From assembly GCF_022539505.1 (NCBI RefSeq), contig NC_061508.1:36884256-36948255 (forward strand): DNA of 64,000 bases, written 5' to 3'. This stretch comes from Lolium rigidum (lineage: Eukaryota; Streptophyta; Magnoliopsida; Poales; Poaceae). The translations under genes and the position numbers were made by a program. Numbering within the stretch: position 1 is the first letter of the stretch; the number at the start of each line of letters is the position of its first letter. Below the pieces are notes generated by a model, which saw nothing but the letters and a program-made list of their open reading frames with translations, was not told where the DNA came from and ran no database searches. Positions 44,508-55,590 of this stretch are shown one piece after another.

Positions 44508-45747
44508 GAGCATCTTCACCTGCAGCCCTCAAATAGCCGCCGGGGCAGGGGCATCGGCACCTCCATTTAGGGGACGTCGGCACTGCATCCTCTATTTAGG
44601 GGAGGTGTTCCCATACCGGCGCCCCCAAACAGGTGGTCTCGATAGAAGTTTTTTTACACAAACTACATATCTTAGAGTTTCATTTTAATGTCATTCAGGA
44701 TTGAATAATATTTTCGGTGAAATTCGAGTAAAACATTATTCACTCCTTAATCCCGGATGACATTTGAAATCTGCTTATCTCTAGCCTACTACCTACTGGC
44801 CACCCGGCTCTATGGAGGTGGACGATCGACCGGAGCTCTCTCCCTGCTCCTCCGTCGTTGATCCCCCGCTGCTCTCTCCGGCACGAACATCAAGTAGGCG
44901 GCTCTATCCGTGACCACCGCCTCCTGACGCAGCTGCTGCTCTAGCTCCTCCCGTCACCGACGGTGATCCAACTCCTGCCTCTGTAGCCGGAGCTGCATCT
45001 CCGCCAAACGACGCGCCTCGTAGACTTCATCCTGACGCCGCGTCTCCTTCCGCTGCAACCGCCGTAGCGCAAGCTCCTCCCACCCCTTCAGCCGTCGCGC
45101 CTCCCACCGGCGCTGGCTCAGCGCCTCCCGCCGCCGTCGCGCCTCCTGGAACTCCAGTCGCTCCGCCTCCTCGAGCGCCACCCGGTTCTCCTCCTCATGG
45201 CGCCGCCGCTCCGCCTCACGCCGCGCCTCCCCGCGCTCCCTCTGCTCCCGCCGCTCCGCCTCCTGGCGCTGCCGCTCGCCCGCGTCGTAGGCATCTACGG
45301 TCGCCGCTAGCGCAGCCTCCTCCCACTCCTCATACTCTGCGAGCTGCGGGTCCGCCTCCAACATTTCTACGGCCGCCGCTAGCACCGCCTCGTCCCACGA
45401 ATCCCACATTGTGCTTTTTTCTAGGATTTTTGCAGCAATGGCGGGGGAGGAGGGATAATATAGACCGCCGACGAGGCGGGAAACATCCCGCGTGGTGTCG
45501 TGGCAGGAGACTTTCCCGCGCGGCACCGTGGCGGGAGAGTTTCCGGCCAGGCGTCGTGGCGGTTAAATATCCCGATCGGCGCCCTGGCGTCACTGACAGG
45601 CGGCTCCCACGCCCAAAAATTTCATACTCGCAAGGCGCCGGCGCGCCCGATTCACACCTTGGGCAAAGGGCCGGCACGGGTTGCCGGTGATTCTATTGGG
45701 CTCAAAAATTAGCTGGCGCTGTTTGACGCGCGCCGGTGGAGATGCTC
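44508..45747. mobile_element. PIF/Harbinger-type element in unit 4 (1240 bp)
   Basis: Ends GAGCATCTTCACC and GGTGGAGATGCTC are inverted, flanked by TTA (44505-44507 and 45748-45750). The internal sequence is different from the elements in units 2 and 3 and holds its own coil-forming ORF. No transposase is present. Confidence 0.8.
44954..45409 (-). CDS. Harbinger accessory ORF, coiled coil (about 151 aa)
   Basis: ATG at 45409-45407 (MWDSWDEAVLAAAVEMLEAD); the frame is also open upstream to 45526 but that part lies in the terminal region. A duplicated motif (WDEAVLAAAVEMLEAD / WEEAALAATVDAYDA) precedes about 100 residues of Arg/Glu-rich heptad-like sequence (QRQEAERREQRERGEARRE) ending QELDHRR. 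The prediction is a long charged coiled coil. There is no known domain. The frame is intact, so it may be translated from this transposon. Confidence 0.5.
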   Translation of the reverse strand: MWDSWDEAVLAAAVEMLEADPQLAEYEEWEEAALAATVDAYDAGERQRQEAERREQRERGEARREAERRRHEEENRVALEEAERLEFQEARRRREALSQRRWEARRLKGWEELALRRLQRKETRRQDEVYEARRLAEMQLRLQRQELDHRR

Positions 45748-45750
45748 TTA

Positions 45751-46268
45751 ACATATAATTATACAAGTACTCTCGCCAGTTATTGCAGTAGGTAATCTAT
45801 CAACGTCGATCTATAATCGGTATATTACTATAAGTACTCTCACAATAAACATGCGCTAATCCATTGACTCAATGATCTCATATTACTACGTCTATGTGTA
45901 TGTACTGCGTCCAAATAAACAAAGCTTTGCTGTATGACTGTCCATCTGAGCTAAACTAAGCTTCGAGCTTAACCATTCACAACTAATCATCATTGACTTG
46001 TCCATTTGTTAAGAGCGTATGCAAGCTGCTAAGCCCTGGTCAATGGGTTGAGAATCCCATCGAGAAATTGAAATTGCACTAGGAACGTGGCGGTGCTGGC
46101 AAATTAAGAGTTCAAAACAGTTCTCACAAAGAAAGAGTTAACTCGAGTTGACAAAAATTATCATAAAAATTTTGTTCTTAGAAGATCATCTAAGATGCAG
46201 TCTGTCGGTAGGACAAATAGTATTTGTAGAAAAGCTTCCTGGAAACAAACTAAGAGCATTACTCGAGA
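45751..46268. repeat. Unit 4 upstream segment, left part
   Basis: It aligns with about 32690-33240 of unit 2, interrupted at 46268 by the CACTA element and resuming at 58298. It is non-coding by appearance. Confidence 0.75.
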
Positions 46269-47053
46269 CACTAGTAGAAAACCTCTCATCCATCTAAGCC
46301 ATTGGTACCGGTTCCCTTACGAACCGGTACCAATGGGGTTATCTATACCGGTTGAATGGCTCTGGCGGGCGAGGAGATTTGGTACCGGTTCGTTAGGAGA
46401 TTTCGTACCGGTTCGTGTTAGGAACCGGTACGAAAGGTCTTCGGCCAAAATTCAGACGCGTGGTGGGGCCCGGGCTGGACCTTTGGTACCGGTTCGTAAC
46501 ACGAACCGGTACGAAAGGGTACCCAGCCATATCAAAATCGCCCAGATCGTCCCGAGCCCCCTGCTCGGCTCTCATTTTTCTCTTCTTCCTCACAATCTAA
46601 ATTTTTCTCCACCTCTCACACTCCAATAATCTTTATTTTTCTCCACCATTTTAACAAGATTAACGGCATGCATCTATCCAAGGGTTAGCAATATCATCCT
46701 TTCTTCCGGCGTTCCTAATTTAGCTCATTTCTTTGGTAGTTTAACTCGTACTATTTTTCTAGTGCTAGCAAGGTGTTTGATGAAATGCCTAAGTTAGGGA
46801 TTTTACTTTTTTTATAATCAATTTGAGCTGAAATTATGGTATATTTTGTAGGTTTTAATTAGTATCATCCCCGTCCTCACCGCCGTCGATCGCTAGCGTC
46901 GTCCCCTAGCCGGCACCGTACAACCTCGGTGAGCCTCTTCTTTTTTATAAAAAAACTTAGTTTTATGTGATGAACTTGAATATTAATTAAGTTGGTCACT
47001 CATATATCCATGATGTTGTGTACTTAATTAATGATTTTTGATATACATATAAA

Positions 47054-50000
47054 ATGCAGATGAGTCGACAATGGATGTACGGTGACCGGGTCCATCCCGA
47101 GTTCATTACTGGCATGCATTATTTTCTCAACGTGGCTGAGGCAAACAGGCGATCGAATGGTTTCATGTATTGTCCATGTAGTTCCCGTAAGAATATGAAG
47201 GATTACTCTACCTCGAAGACCCTTCACGTCCACTCGCTGGAGAATGGTTTCATGCCCAGCTATAATTGTTGGACCAAGCACGGAGAAAGAGGGGTTATAT
47301 TGGAAGACAACGAAGAAGAAGAGGATAGTGACAACTATCCCAGCTTATTCACTGAAGACGGTGGTAGTAGAATGGGGGAAGACGAAGCTGAAGAAGAGCT
47401 CATTTTCGATGAGCCGATTTTTGATGACCCGGATGACGATTTGGGTCGGGCCATTCTTGATGCGAAGATGAACTCGCGGAAATGAAAAGGAGAGGTTGAA
47501 GTTGGAGAAAATGTTAGAGGATCACAACAAACCGTTGTACCCAAATTGCGAAAATGGTCGAAAAAAGCCGGGTACCACGCTGGAATTGCTGCGAGTGGAA
47601 GGCAGAGAATGGTACTTCCGACAAGGGATTTGAAAAGTTGCTGAAAATAATAAAGAAGATGCTTCCGGGGAGAACGTGTTGCCCTCTAGCACGTACGAAG
47701 CAAAGAAGGTTGTCCGCCCTCTAGGATTAGAGGTGCAGAAGATACATGCATGCATCAATGACTCGCATCCTCTACCGCGGGGAGTACGAGAATTTGAATG
47801 CATGCCCGGTATGTAGTGCATTGAGGTATAAGATCGGGCGAGATGACCCCGGCGATGTTGAGGGTGAGTCCACCCCCGGGAAGAGGGTTCCTGCGAAGGT
47901 GATGTGGTATGCTCCTATAATACCACGGTTGAAACGTTTGTTCCGGAACAAAGAGCATGCCAAGTTGTTGCGATGGCACAAAGAGGACCGTAAGAAAGAT
48001 GTGATGCCGAGACACCCCGCCGACGGGTCGCAAGTGGAGAAAAATCGACAGAGAGTTCAAGTCATTTTCAGATGACGCAAGGAACTTAAGATTTGGTCTA
48101 AGTACGGATGGCTTTAATCCTTTCGGGGAGCAGAGCTCCAGATCATAGCACCTGGCCGGTGACTCTATGTATCTATAACCTTCCTCCTTGGTTGTGCATG
48201 AAGCGGAAGTTCATTATGATGCCGGTGCTCATCCAGTGGCCCGAAGCAACCCGGCAACGACATTGATGTGTACCGAGGCCATTGGTTGAAGAACTTTTAG
48301 AGTTGTGGCGTGACGAAGGTGTACCCGTGTGGGATGAGCACGAACAAAAGGAATTTAACCTACGAGCGTTGTTATTTGTAACCATCAATGATTGGCCTGC
48401 TCTTGGTAACATTTCAGGGCAGTCAAACAAGGGATACAATGCATGCACACACTCGTTTAGGTGAGACTGATAGTATTTATTTGGGAAACAAGAATGTGTA
48501 CCAGGGCATCGTCGATTTCTTCCAAAACAACATCACGTAAGAAAGAGAGGAAAGCATTTCGGAGGTGAGGCGGATAACCGAACCAAGCCTACCCGCCCTA
48601 ATGGGGAAGTTATATATGATATGGTCAAGGATTTAGAAGTGATCTTTGGAAAGGGTCCCGGCGGACAACTGCTCCGCATGATGTTGACGGACACGTACCC
48701 ATGTGGAAGAAGAAGTCGATATTTTGGGAGCTACCCTACCGGAAATTCTTAGAGGTTCACTCGCAATCGACGTGATGCACGTGACGAAAAATCTTTGCGT
48801 GAACCTCGCTAAACTTCTTGGGCGTGTATGGGAAGACAAAAGATACACCGGATGCACGGCAGGACCAAGCAAAGTATCCACGAAGGAAACAACCCGAATC
48901 CAGAGAAGTATCAAGGTCCCGCCAGCTATGCTCTTACCAAAGAGGAGAAGGAGATCTTTTTTGAAGTCCCGAGTAGCATCAAGGTCCCGTCCGGCTTCTC
49001 GTCGAATATAAAGGGAATAATAAACATGTCGGAGAAAAAGTTTCAAAACCTAAAGTCTCATGACCGCCACGTGATTATGACACAATTACTTCCGGTTGCA
49101 TTGAGGGGCTTCTGCCGGAAAATGTTCGAGTACCCATTGTGAAGCTATGTGCGTTCCTCAATGCAATTTCTCGAAGGTGATCAATCCACTTACTCTACAA
49201 AATTTACGGAAGGATGTGGTCCAATGTCTAGTCAGCTTCGAGTTGGTGTTCCCACCATCCTTCTTCAATATTATGACACATCTCCTAGTTCACCCGGTCG
49301 AAGAGATTGGCGTTCTCGGTCCTGTATTTCTACACAACATGTTCCCCTTTGAGAGATTCATGGGAGTCTTAAAGAAGTACGTTCATAACCGTGCTAGGCC
49401 GGAAGGAAGCATCTCCAAGGGCTATGGAACAGAGGAGGTCATTGAGTTTTGTGTTGACTTTATTCCCGACCTTAAGCCGATCGGTGTTCCCGAATCGCGC
49501 TATGAGGGGAGACTCGCGTGGAAAAGGCACGCTAGGAAAGAAATCAGCAACGTGTATGGACGGACATTCTTTCACTCAAGCACACTACACAGTTCTACTT
49601 AATTCCATCTTGGTGGCTCCGTACAAAGAGGAACACAAGGAGATCTTACGCTCTAAATACCCGGAGCAACGTGAAGATTGGATTGATGGAGAACACATGA
49701 AGACTTTCGGCGGTTGGTTGCAAACACGTCTCATGAATGTCACCGATGACGAGCAGCTGTACTTGTTGGCCAAGCAACCATCTTCTACTATATCGACTTT
49801 TCAAGGGTACGAGATTAATGGGAACACATTTTACACTTTCGCCCAAGACAAAAAGAGCACCAACCAAAACAAGTGGTGTCCGCTTTGATGCGAGAAGATG
49901 GCAATGGGAACAAGGTCACATATTATGGGTACATAGAGGAGATATGGGAACTTGACTATGGACCTAATTTCAAGGTCCCTTTGTTCCGGTGTAAATGGTT

Positions 50001-50401
50001 CAACCCGAAAGACGGGGTACAGGTAGACCCGCGATGACGGAATGACTACAGTGGATTTCAAGAATCTTGGGTACGACACCGAACCATTCGTCCTAGCCAG
50101 TGAAGTGGCTCAGGTTTTTTATGTGAAGGATATGTCTAGCAAACCGAAAAAAAGAAAAGAAAGGCAAGAGGACACATCATACGATGAGCCAAAGCGGCAC
50201 ATAGTTCTTTCAGGAAAAAGAAACATCGTGGGAGTAGAGGACAAGACAGACATGTCAGAAGATTATAATAAGTTTGACGATATTCCACCCTTCAAGGTAA
50301 AAATTGACCCAAGCATCATCTTAAACAATGAAGATTGTCCATGGTTGCGTCGCAGTAAGAAGAAAGGGAAACGAGCGAAGAAAACTCGGAAGACTAGCTA
50401 G
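47054..50401 (+). pseudogene. TNP2-type CACTA transposase, frameshifted
   Basis: It would bind and cut the element ends. Translation begins MSRQWMYGDR after an acceptor ATGCAG at about 47059. In order: the transposase-associated N-terminal domain (CPCSSRKNMKDYS); Transposase_21 region (LYRGEYENLNACPVCSALRY at about 47770; PFGEQSSRS; DWPALGNISGQSNKGYNAC at about 48390); a DUF4218 region (LPVALRGFCRKMFEYPL; VHPVEEIGVLGPVFL; FERFMGVLKKYVHNRARPEG) at about 49087-49420; and a DUF4216 region (LDYGPNFKVPLFRCKWFNPKDG at about 49952-50020) with a lysine-rich C-terminus ending at 50401. At least six frame changes lie between 47485 and 50041, so it is inactive. Confidence 0.88.
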
Positions 50402-50710
50402 CTACATATAGGGATCATAACTTGTGTATCTCAATATGGAAATCACTTTTGTGTAATGATGTTACTCGTATGTAAGATATTAACAATGGAGATGGTTGGC
50501 TTGTTTTACTAGTTAAGTCACGGGCTTGCAGGAAAATTTTTCCGAGGCGGAACTTCCGAATATGCCATATATAGGGCATGTGCACCAAGGGCATATTCGA
50601 GAAGTTCCGCCACGGGAGATTTCCCAACCCTTTCCGCAACATTGTTAGAGGAGATGGAGTCTTCCACGGGCTTGCAGGAAAAAAATTCCGAGGCGGAACT
50701 TCCGAAGATG

Positions 50711-51108
50711 CCACCAACCGGTACTAAAGGTTACCCACGCGTCCTTATCCCACCCGACAGGGCGTCGTGCGCTACATACTTTATCTCATCGAGCAGGGCG
50801 TCCTTATCCTGCCGACAGCTTTTAGTACCGGTTGCACCCACCAACCGGTACTAAAGGTTACCCACGCGTCCTTATCCCACCCGACGGGCGTCGTGCGCTA
50901 CATACTTTATCTCATCGAGCGGGGCGTCCTTATCCTCGCCGACAGCTTTAGTACCGGTTGCACCCACCAACCGGTACTAAAGGTTACCCACGCGTCCTTA
51001 TCCCACCGACAGGGCGTCGTGCGCTACATACTTTATCTCATCGAGCAGGGCGTCCTTATCTCGCCGACAGCTTTAGTACCGGTTGCACCCACCAACCGGT
51101 ACTAAAGG
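50711..51108 (+). repeat. Tandem repeat, three units of about 125 bp
   Basis: Each unit holds CCACCAACCGGTACTAAAGG, ACCCACGCGTCCTTATCCCA, GGCGTCGTGCGCTACATAC and GACAGCTTTAGTACCGGTTG with small indels. The ACCGGTACTAAAGG core is the same type as the subterminal repeats at the element ends, although this array lies in the middle, just after the transposase. Confidence 0.85.
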
Positions 51109-51264
51109 TTTGCCTCTCGTTCTTCCCGCCTATTTTCTTCCCACGCTTTTCACCGGTTCCCGCCTTTGTCTTCCCGCCATTTTTTCACTATATATATGTA
51201 GGCTTGGCCACCATTTACATATCACATCTAGACTCATATCTCGCAAACCTCTTCATTCTCTCCC

Positions 51265-51855
51265 ATGGCTTCCATCGCATCTCTAACCCCCGGGAGGCGG
51301 AGGCGCTTTGCGCCTCGAACTACCCCTCGCCCGCCGGGCTACCGCGTCCCGACCGGCTGGTTGCTAAGCGTCGGAGGCGTACCGGTCCCTCCGGTCCCTC
51401 TAGGTGTGGCGCGCGAGATGGCCATCACGAACCACTACTACTTCGAGCTCACGCCGGAGCGGCGGAGGAATCCCCGGTGGCATCCCGACTACAGCCCGAC
51501 TTGGGAAAGCTTCTTCATCAATCGGCGTGAGAGGGCGCTTTCCGTGCATGAGGAGGGCGGTCCGCCTCCTTCGAACTTCAACGAGGCCGGCCGTCGGCCG
51601 TGGTGGCGCGGCCGGACTCTCCAGGCGTCATGGCCTACCGTGGCCCCCGCCTGCGCTACCCTCGGTCCCAGCCCACGCGTGCTCACCCGCCGACCGGAGA
51701 GTACCGCGACCCCGATGCCGCCGACGATGATGACGGCGACTACGACGACTACAAGTGGCGACTACTACAGGGCTAGGCACGAGTATGACCGAATGACTCC
51801 AACAAGTAGAATTTGGCCATGTATCTTTAATTTTCGGCTAAGCTATGTATTTTAA
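51265..51855 (+). CDS. Hypothetical ORF inside the CACTA element
   Basis: The ATG at 51265 opens a 196-codon frame with MASIASLTPGRRRRFAPRT, then a tract AREMAITNHYYFELTPERR and PRWHPDYSPTWESFFINRRERALSVHEEGGPP that has protein-like composition, followed by low-quality sequence. An upstream TATATATA lies at about 51189. No domain is recognised; it may be a captured gene fragment or an accessory ORF of the element. The part after about 51600 may be out of frame. Confidence 0.4.
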   Translation: MASIASLTPGRRRRFAPRTTPRPPGYRVPTGWLLSVGGVPVPPVPLGVAREMAITNHYYFELTPERRRNPRWHPDYSPTWESFFINRRERALSVHEEGGPPPSNFNEAGRRPWWRGRTLQASWPTVAPACATLGPSPRVLTRRPESTATPMPPTMMTATTTTTSGDYYRARHEYDRMTPTSRIWPCIFNFRLSYVF

Positions 51856-51956
51856 TTCGAGTTCAATCGTAATAAAATTTTATTCCCGCCCTTTCTTTCC
51901 CGCCTTTTTCCGTCGTACGTGGCGGGAAAGTTTCCCGCGCGGACGGCGTCGTGGCA

Positions 51957-52438
51957 AGAGTAAAGAATAGAAATAGATAATATATAGAAAAGAATTAGAA
52001 AATATATAGAAAAGAAATATAAAAAAGGATATAGAAAACAAATAGAAAAGAAAACAAACGGAAATAGAAAAAGAAATAGAAAAGAAATAGAGAAGAAAAG
52101 AAACAGAAAATAAAAAGAAAAGAAAAGAAACACAAAAGAAAAGAAAAAAAAAAAAAAAGAAAAGAAAGAAGAAACAGAAAACAAAATAAATAGAAAAGAA
52201 ATATAAAAGAAATATAAAAAAGGATATAGAAAAGAAATAGAAAAGAAAACAAACGGAAATAGAAAAAGAAATAGAAAACAAATAGAAAAGAAAAGAAATA
52301 GAAAATAAAAAGAAAAGAAACACAAAAGAAAAGAAAAGGAAACAGAAAGAAAGAAAAAACAGAAAATAAAAAAGAAATAGAAAAGAAACAAAAAAAGAAA
52401 AGAAAACAAGAAAAGAAAAAAGAAAACAAAAAAAAATT
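51957..52438 (+). repeat. Purine-only low-complexity tract, about 480 bp
   Basis: Almost entirely A and G on the plus strand (AGAAAAGAAATAG-type units, occasional C or T). It contains a longer internal duplication (ATATAAAAAAGGATATAGAAAA at about 52017 and 52212). It produces long phenylalanine/leucine-rich open frames on the minus strand that are not genes. Confidence 0.9.
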
Positions 52439-54198
52439 TGGTACCGGTTGGTACCACCAACCGGTACGAAAGGTCTTTCGTACCGGTTGGTGGTACCAAC
52501 CGGTACCAAAGGGTCTTCTCCTCGTTTACACTTAGCGCGCGGGCCAAAAATCCCCAAATCGCCCGCATTTCTTCAGACGCACACGCGCGCGCCGTCCGTC
52601 GCCGTCGCGCACCACGCCGTCCGTCGCCGTCGCGCACCACGCCGTCGCCGCCGTCCTTCGTGACCGCCAAGCCGCACCACGCCGTCGCCGTCACCGGCCG
52701 CTCCCCCTACGCCGGCAACCAGCGGTACGTCTCCCGCCTCCTCCCTCTCCTCTCTCGACATCGCCTCCCTCCCCTCCTCCGGTAGTGCCTCCCGCCGCTG
52801 CGGCCGCCGCCGCCGCCGCGCAGCAACCGCCGCCTCGCCTCCCCGGGCTTCAACCGCCGCCTACGCCACGCAAGCAACGGAGGACGCGCGCGTCCGCGGG
52901 CATGGCGCGTGCCGGCGCCCTCTCAACCGCGGCCGCGCACCACGTATTCGACGAAATGCCGCTCGGCTCCGTGGACGCGGACGGCCATGCCGCTCGGCTC
53001 GGCGTCCGCCGCGGCACGCGTCGCGGGCACGGCCATGTCGCCGGAGCCGTCGGACGACGCGGGGCTGCAGGTCGGCGAGAGTTCGCCGGGGGCGAGGAGG
53101 CTCCTCGCGGCGAGCGGGCAGGTGGAGCGGGCAGGTGGAGTGGTACTCCGTGGCAGCGAGTGCGACGATGCCGAGCATCGTGAGGCAGCCGTTCCGCAGC
53201 TCCGCGTCGGCGTTCATGGGGCCGGCCCTCTCGTCGGGACTCTCTCCCTTGAGCAGCTCTCCGCCTGCGATAGGAGCCGCGGTGGGGAGGGTGGTGTGGT
53301 GGGGAGGGTGGTGTGGTGATGGACAGACGCCGCCCGATCGTCGCTCGAAGTTGGGACCAGAAACCTTTTTCAGTTTCTGCTGTTCGTCGCTGTCACACGG
53401 GTCCGACTTCCGACGAGCGCCATCGCCTCCACAGTGCACCAAATCCATCCTTTCCCCTTCCTTTACAATCTCGGCATGTTCTTCTTGCTCAAATCGTCGA
53501 GATACCCTCGTAACTCTGCCCAGATTCGTCGCCATCGTCGCTTTAAATTTCGTGCAGGAATGCATCTACAGGAATCCGCAGCTGTCACGTTTTTCAGATT
53601 TCAGTGTCTAATTCAGTTAACTGCGCTGCACCTGTACGGACTCTGGTTTTGTTCCTTTCATTGCACAGCACATCACGAGTTCAAATCCTGGCCGGCGCAC
53701 TAAACCACCTTTTTGGAAAATTCCTTTATCCTTTACTATTGTAGTGTTTTACTTACAACACCTTTTTATTTTGATTTAAAAACCAACTTTATGAATTCCA
53801 AATCTGACATATGATATATCCAAATTGATCAGCTTTTCATGCTCTATCCAACTACGAACTTAGTTTTGGGTTTTGATTAACTAAAATTTGAACAAAATTA
53901 AAATCTGAATTAATTTGAGTAATATGGCATAATTCATAACTTCAATTCTACAATTCCAAATGCTACAAACTTTATGTCTATTCTCACCAGAAAAGTGAGA
54001 GGATTTCAAATCTTGCATTCTCATGCATCATTGGCATCATCTCTGAATTATCCAAAATAAAACTTGCAAAGTGAGAGGGTTTCTGGTCCGTTAGGGTTTT
54101 TTTGCTTTCAATTGTTATCCATCTAGCAATCTGTTATATGATCATGACATGATGAATGAAATACAATTGCTTTCTTAATTTCGCAGTGACATTGAGGT
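52439..54198 (+). other. CACTA interior: repeat pair, GC-rich leader and intron-like DNA
   Basis: 52439-52510 is an inverted pair of CCGGTTGGTACCACCAACCGG-type motifs. 52550-53330 is GC-rich, with many short frames and no recognised domain, like a 5' exon and leader. 53700-54185 is AT-rich and ends TTTCGCAG just before the second CACTA gene, like an intron. Confidence 0.45.
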
Positions 54199-55590
54199 AT
54201 GGAGGACGGCACCTTCGTCCGAGATGAGGAGGGGGAAGAAGCGGTGCAGCGATTGATCTATGAGAGTGCCCGTGGTCCGGAACCCGACGATGGAGATGAC
54301 AACGAGTACCCCGACTTTCCGAATGATTTTGGCGAGGGACTTGAGTCTGAACAAGTTAGAAAAGACAATGAAGTGTCCATCACAAACTCCGGCGAGGTGT
54401 ATATCTATGTATCAATTAGTCCGTGTTCATCCCTAGATGCATTCATTTATTTGTATTGCACTTATAAACGAATAATTTTTTCTTTTAGCCTTCCGGATCA
54501 TCGAGCAAGTCCGTTAGAACAAAACGAGGCCCGACGCGGGTGCTAAAGTGCGAGGGCAGGTTAGCCCTCACGGCATTCAAGGCTAATGGTGAACCAGTGG
54601 AGCCCAAGGAGTTTTGCCGCAAATTTACAAGTCAATCCGGAGTTATTGTTAGGGACCATGTACCGATCAGCATTCAAGAGTGGCATAAGCCGAAGAACCC
54701 GGAGAGTGGTGCTAGTTATGTCAACGACGCGATGAAAAAATTTCTTTGGGACACGCTCATGACAAAGTTCAGCCTACCGGAAGACATGACGGAAGGCCGG
54801 AAGAATAAAGTCAAGGAATGGACATGGAAGAAGATGGCCATACAATTCCGGACCTTCAAGAAAAATTTATGGGACAAATATAAGAATGAAGATCCGAGTA
54901 TTCGATGATAATACCGAAAATCTAGTGAAGATAAAAGATCACCGGGCCGCATTTAAGGAGTATAAGCAATCGTCTACTTTTGTGTCCCGATCGAAGAAAA
55001 ATACCGAAAATGCTGCAAAGAAGAAACTTCCGCATCATTTGGGGTCGGGTGGCTACAAGAGTGCCATTCCGAAGTGGACAGCGTTTGAGAATAAACCGAT
55101 GGATCATGGAATCACTCCACGGACATGGGACCGGCCCGAACGGTCCAAGTTATGGTTGTTCGCTCATGGGGCAGGGTTGGACCCAAAGACGAGGGTTGAT
55201 CATTGCGAAGGGAAAATGGAAGGAAAAAATTGAGGCAATTGTACCGAAGCTTGTAGATGCAATTGACAAGGTCGAAAGGGAGAGTACATTCCCGATCGAG
55301 AGAATGACGAGCCGACACTCGCTCCGGGGAACCCCGAACATGTTGGACGGGTACGAGCTCGCCCGAGTCTCACCATGAAGGAAGCGTGGCCGGACAGCGC
55401 CGACACTTATAGAAGCCGTTCGCGAAAGAAGAAGAAGGACGCCGACATTGTAACGGAGTTGTTATCTAGGGTGGAGGCTCTTGAGAGAAATCAGAGGGCA
55501 CCCCGATCAGCCGTCTGTTTCTACAGGATCCACAAGCCGATGCTGCCCCATCTCGGCCGAAGAAGCAGGTGTCGGTTCCTCGCATCTTGA
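54199..55590 (+). pseudogene. CACTA second gene, 5' part (Ptta/En/Spm-like)
   Basis: It begins MEDGTFVRDEEGEEAVQ at 54199 with an acidic stretch. After an intron-like break (about 54400-54490) it continues KCEGRLALTAFKANGEPVEP at 54543, the start of the Transposase_24 (Ptta/En/Spm) type region: VPISIQEWHKPKNPESG, VNDAMKKFLWDTLMTKFSLP, VKEWTWKKMAIQFRTFKKNL, HRAAFKEYKQSS and TWDRPERSKLWLFAHGAGLD. Frames change near 54900, 55200 and 55360. It ends in a short coil (ELLSRVEALERNQ). Such proteins are thought to bind CACTA ends (family knowledge). Confidence 0.75.

Noticed and set aside
50711..51108. CRISPR-like spaced repeat
   Set aside because: This is plant nuclear DNA; the units are contiguous satellite-like copies without unique spacers.
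51852..52694. Long phenylalanine/leucine-rich minus frames resembling membrane proteins
   Set aside because: They are pure translation of the purine tract; no start context, no varied sequence.
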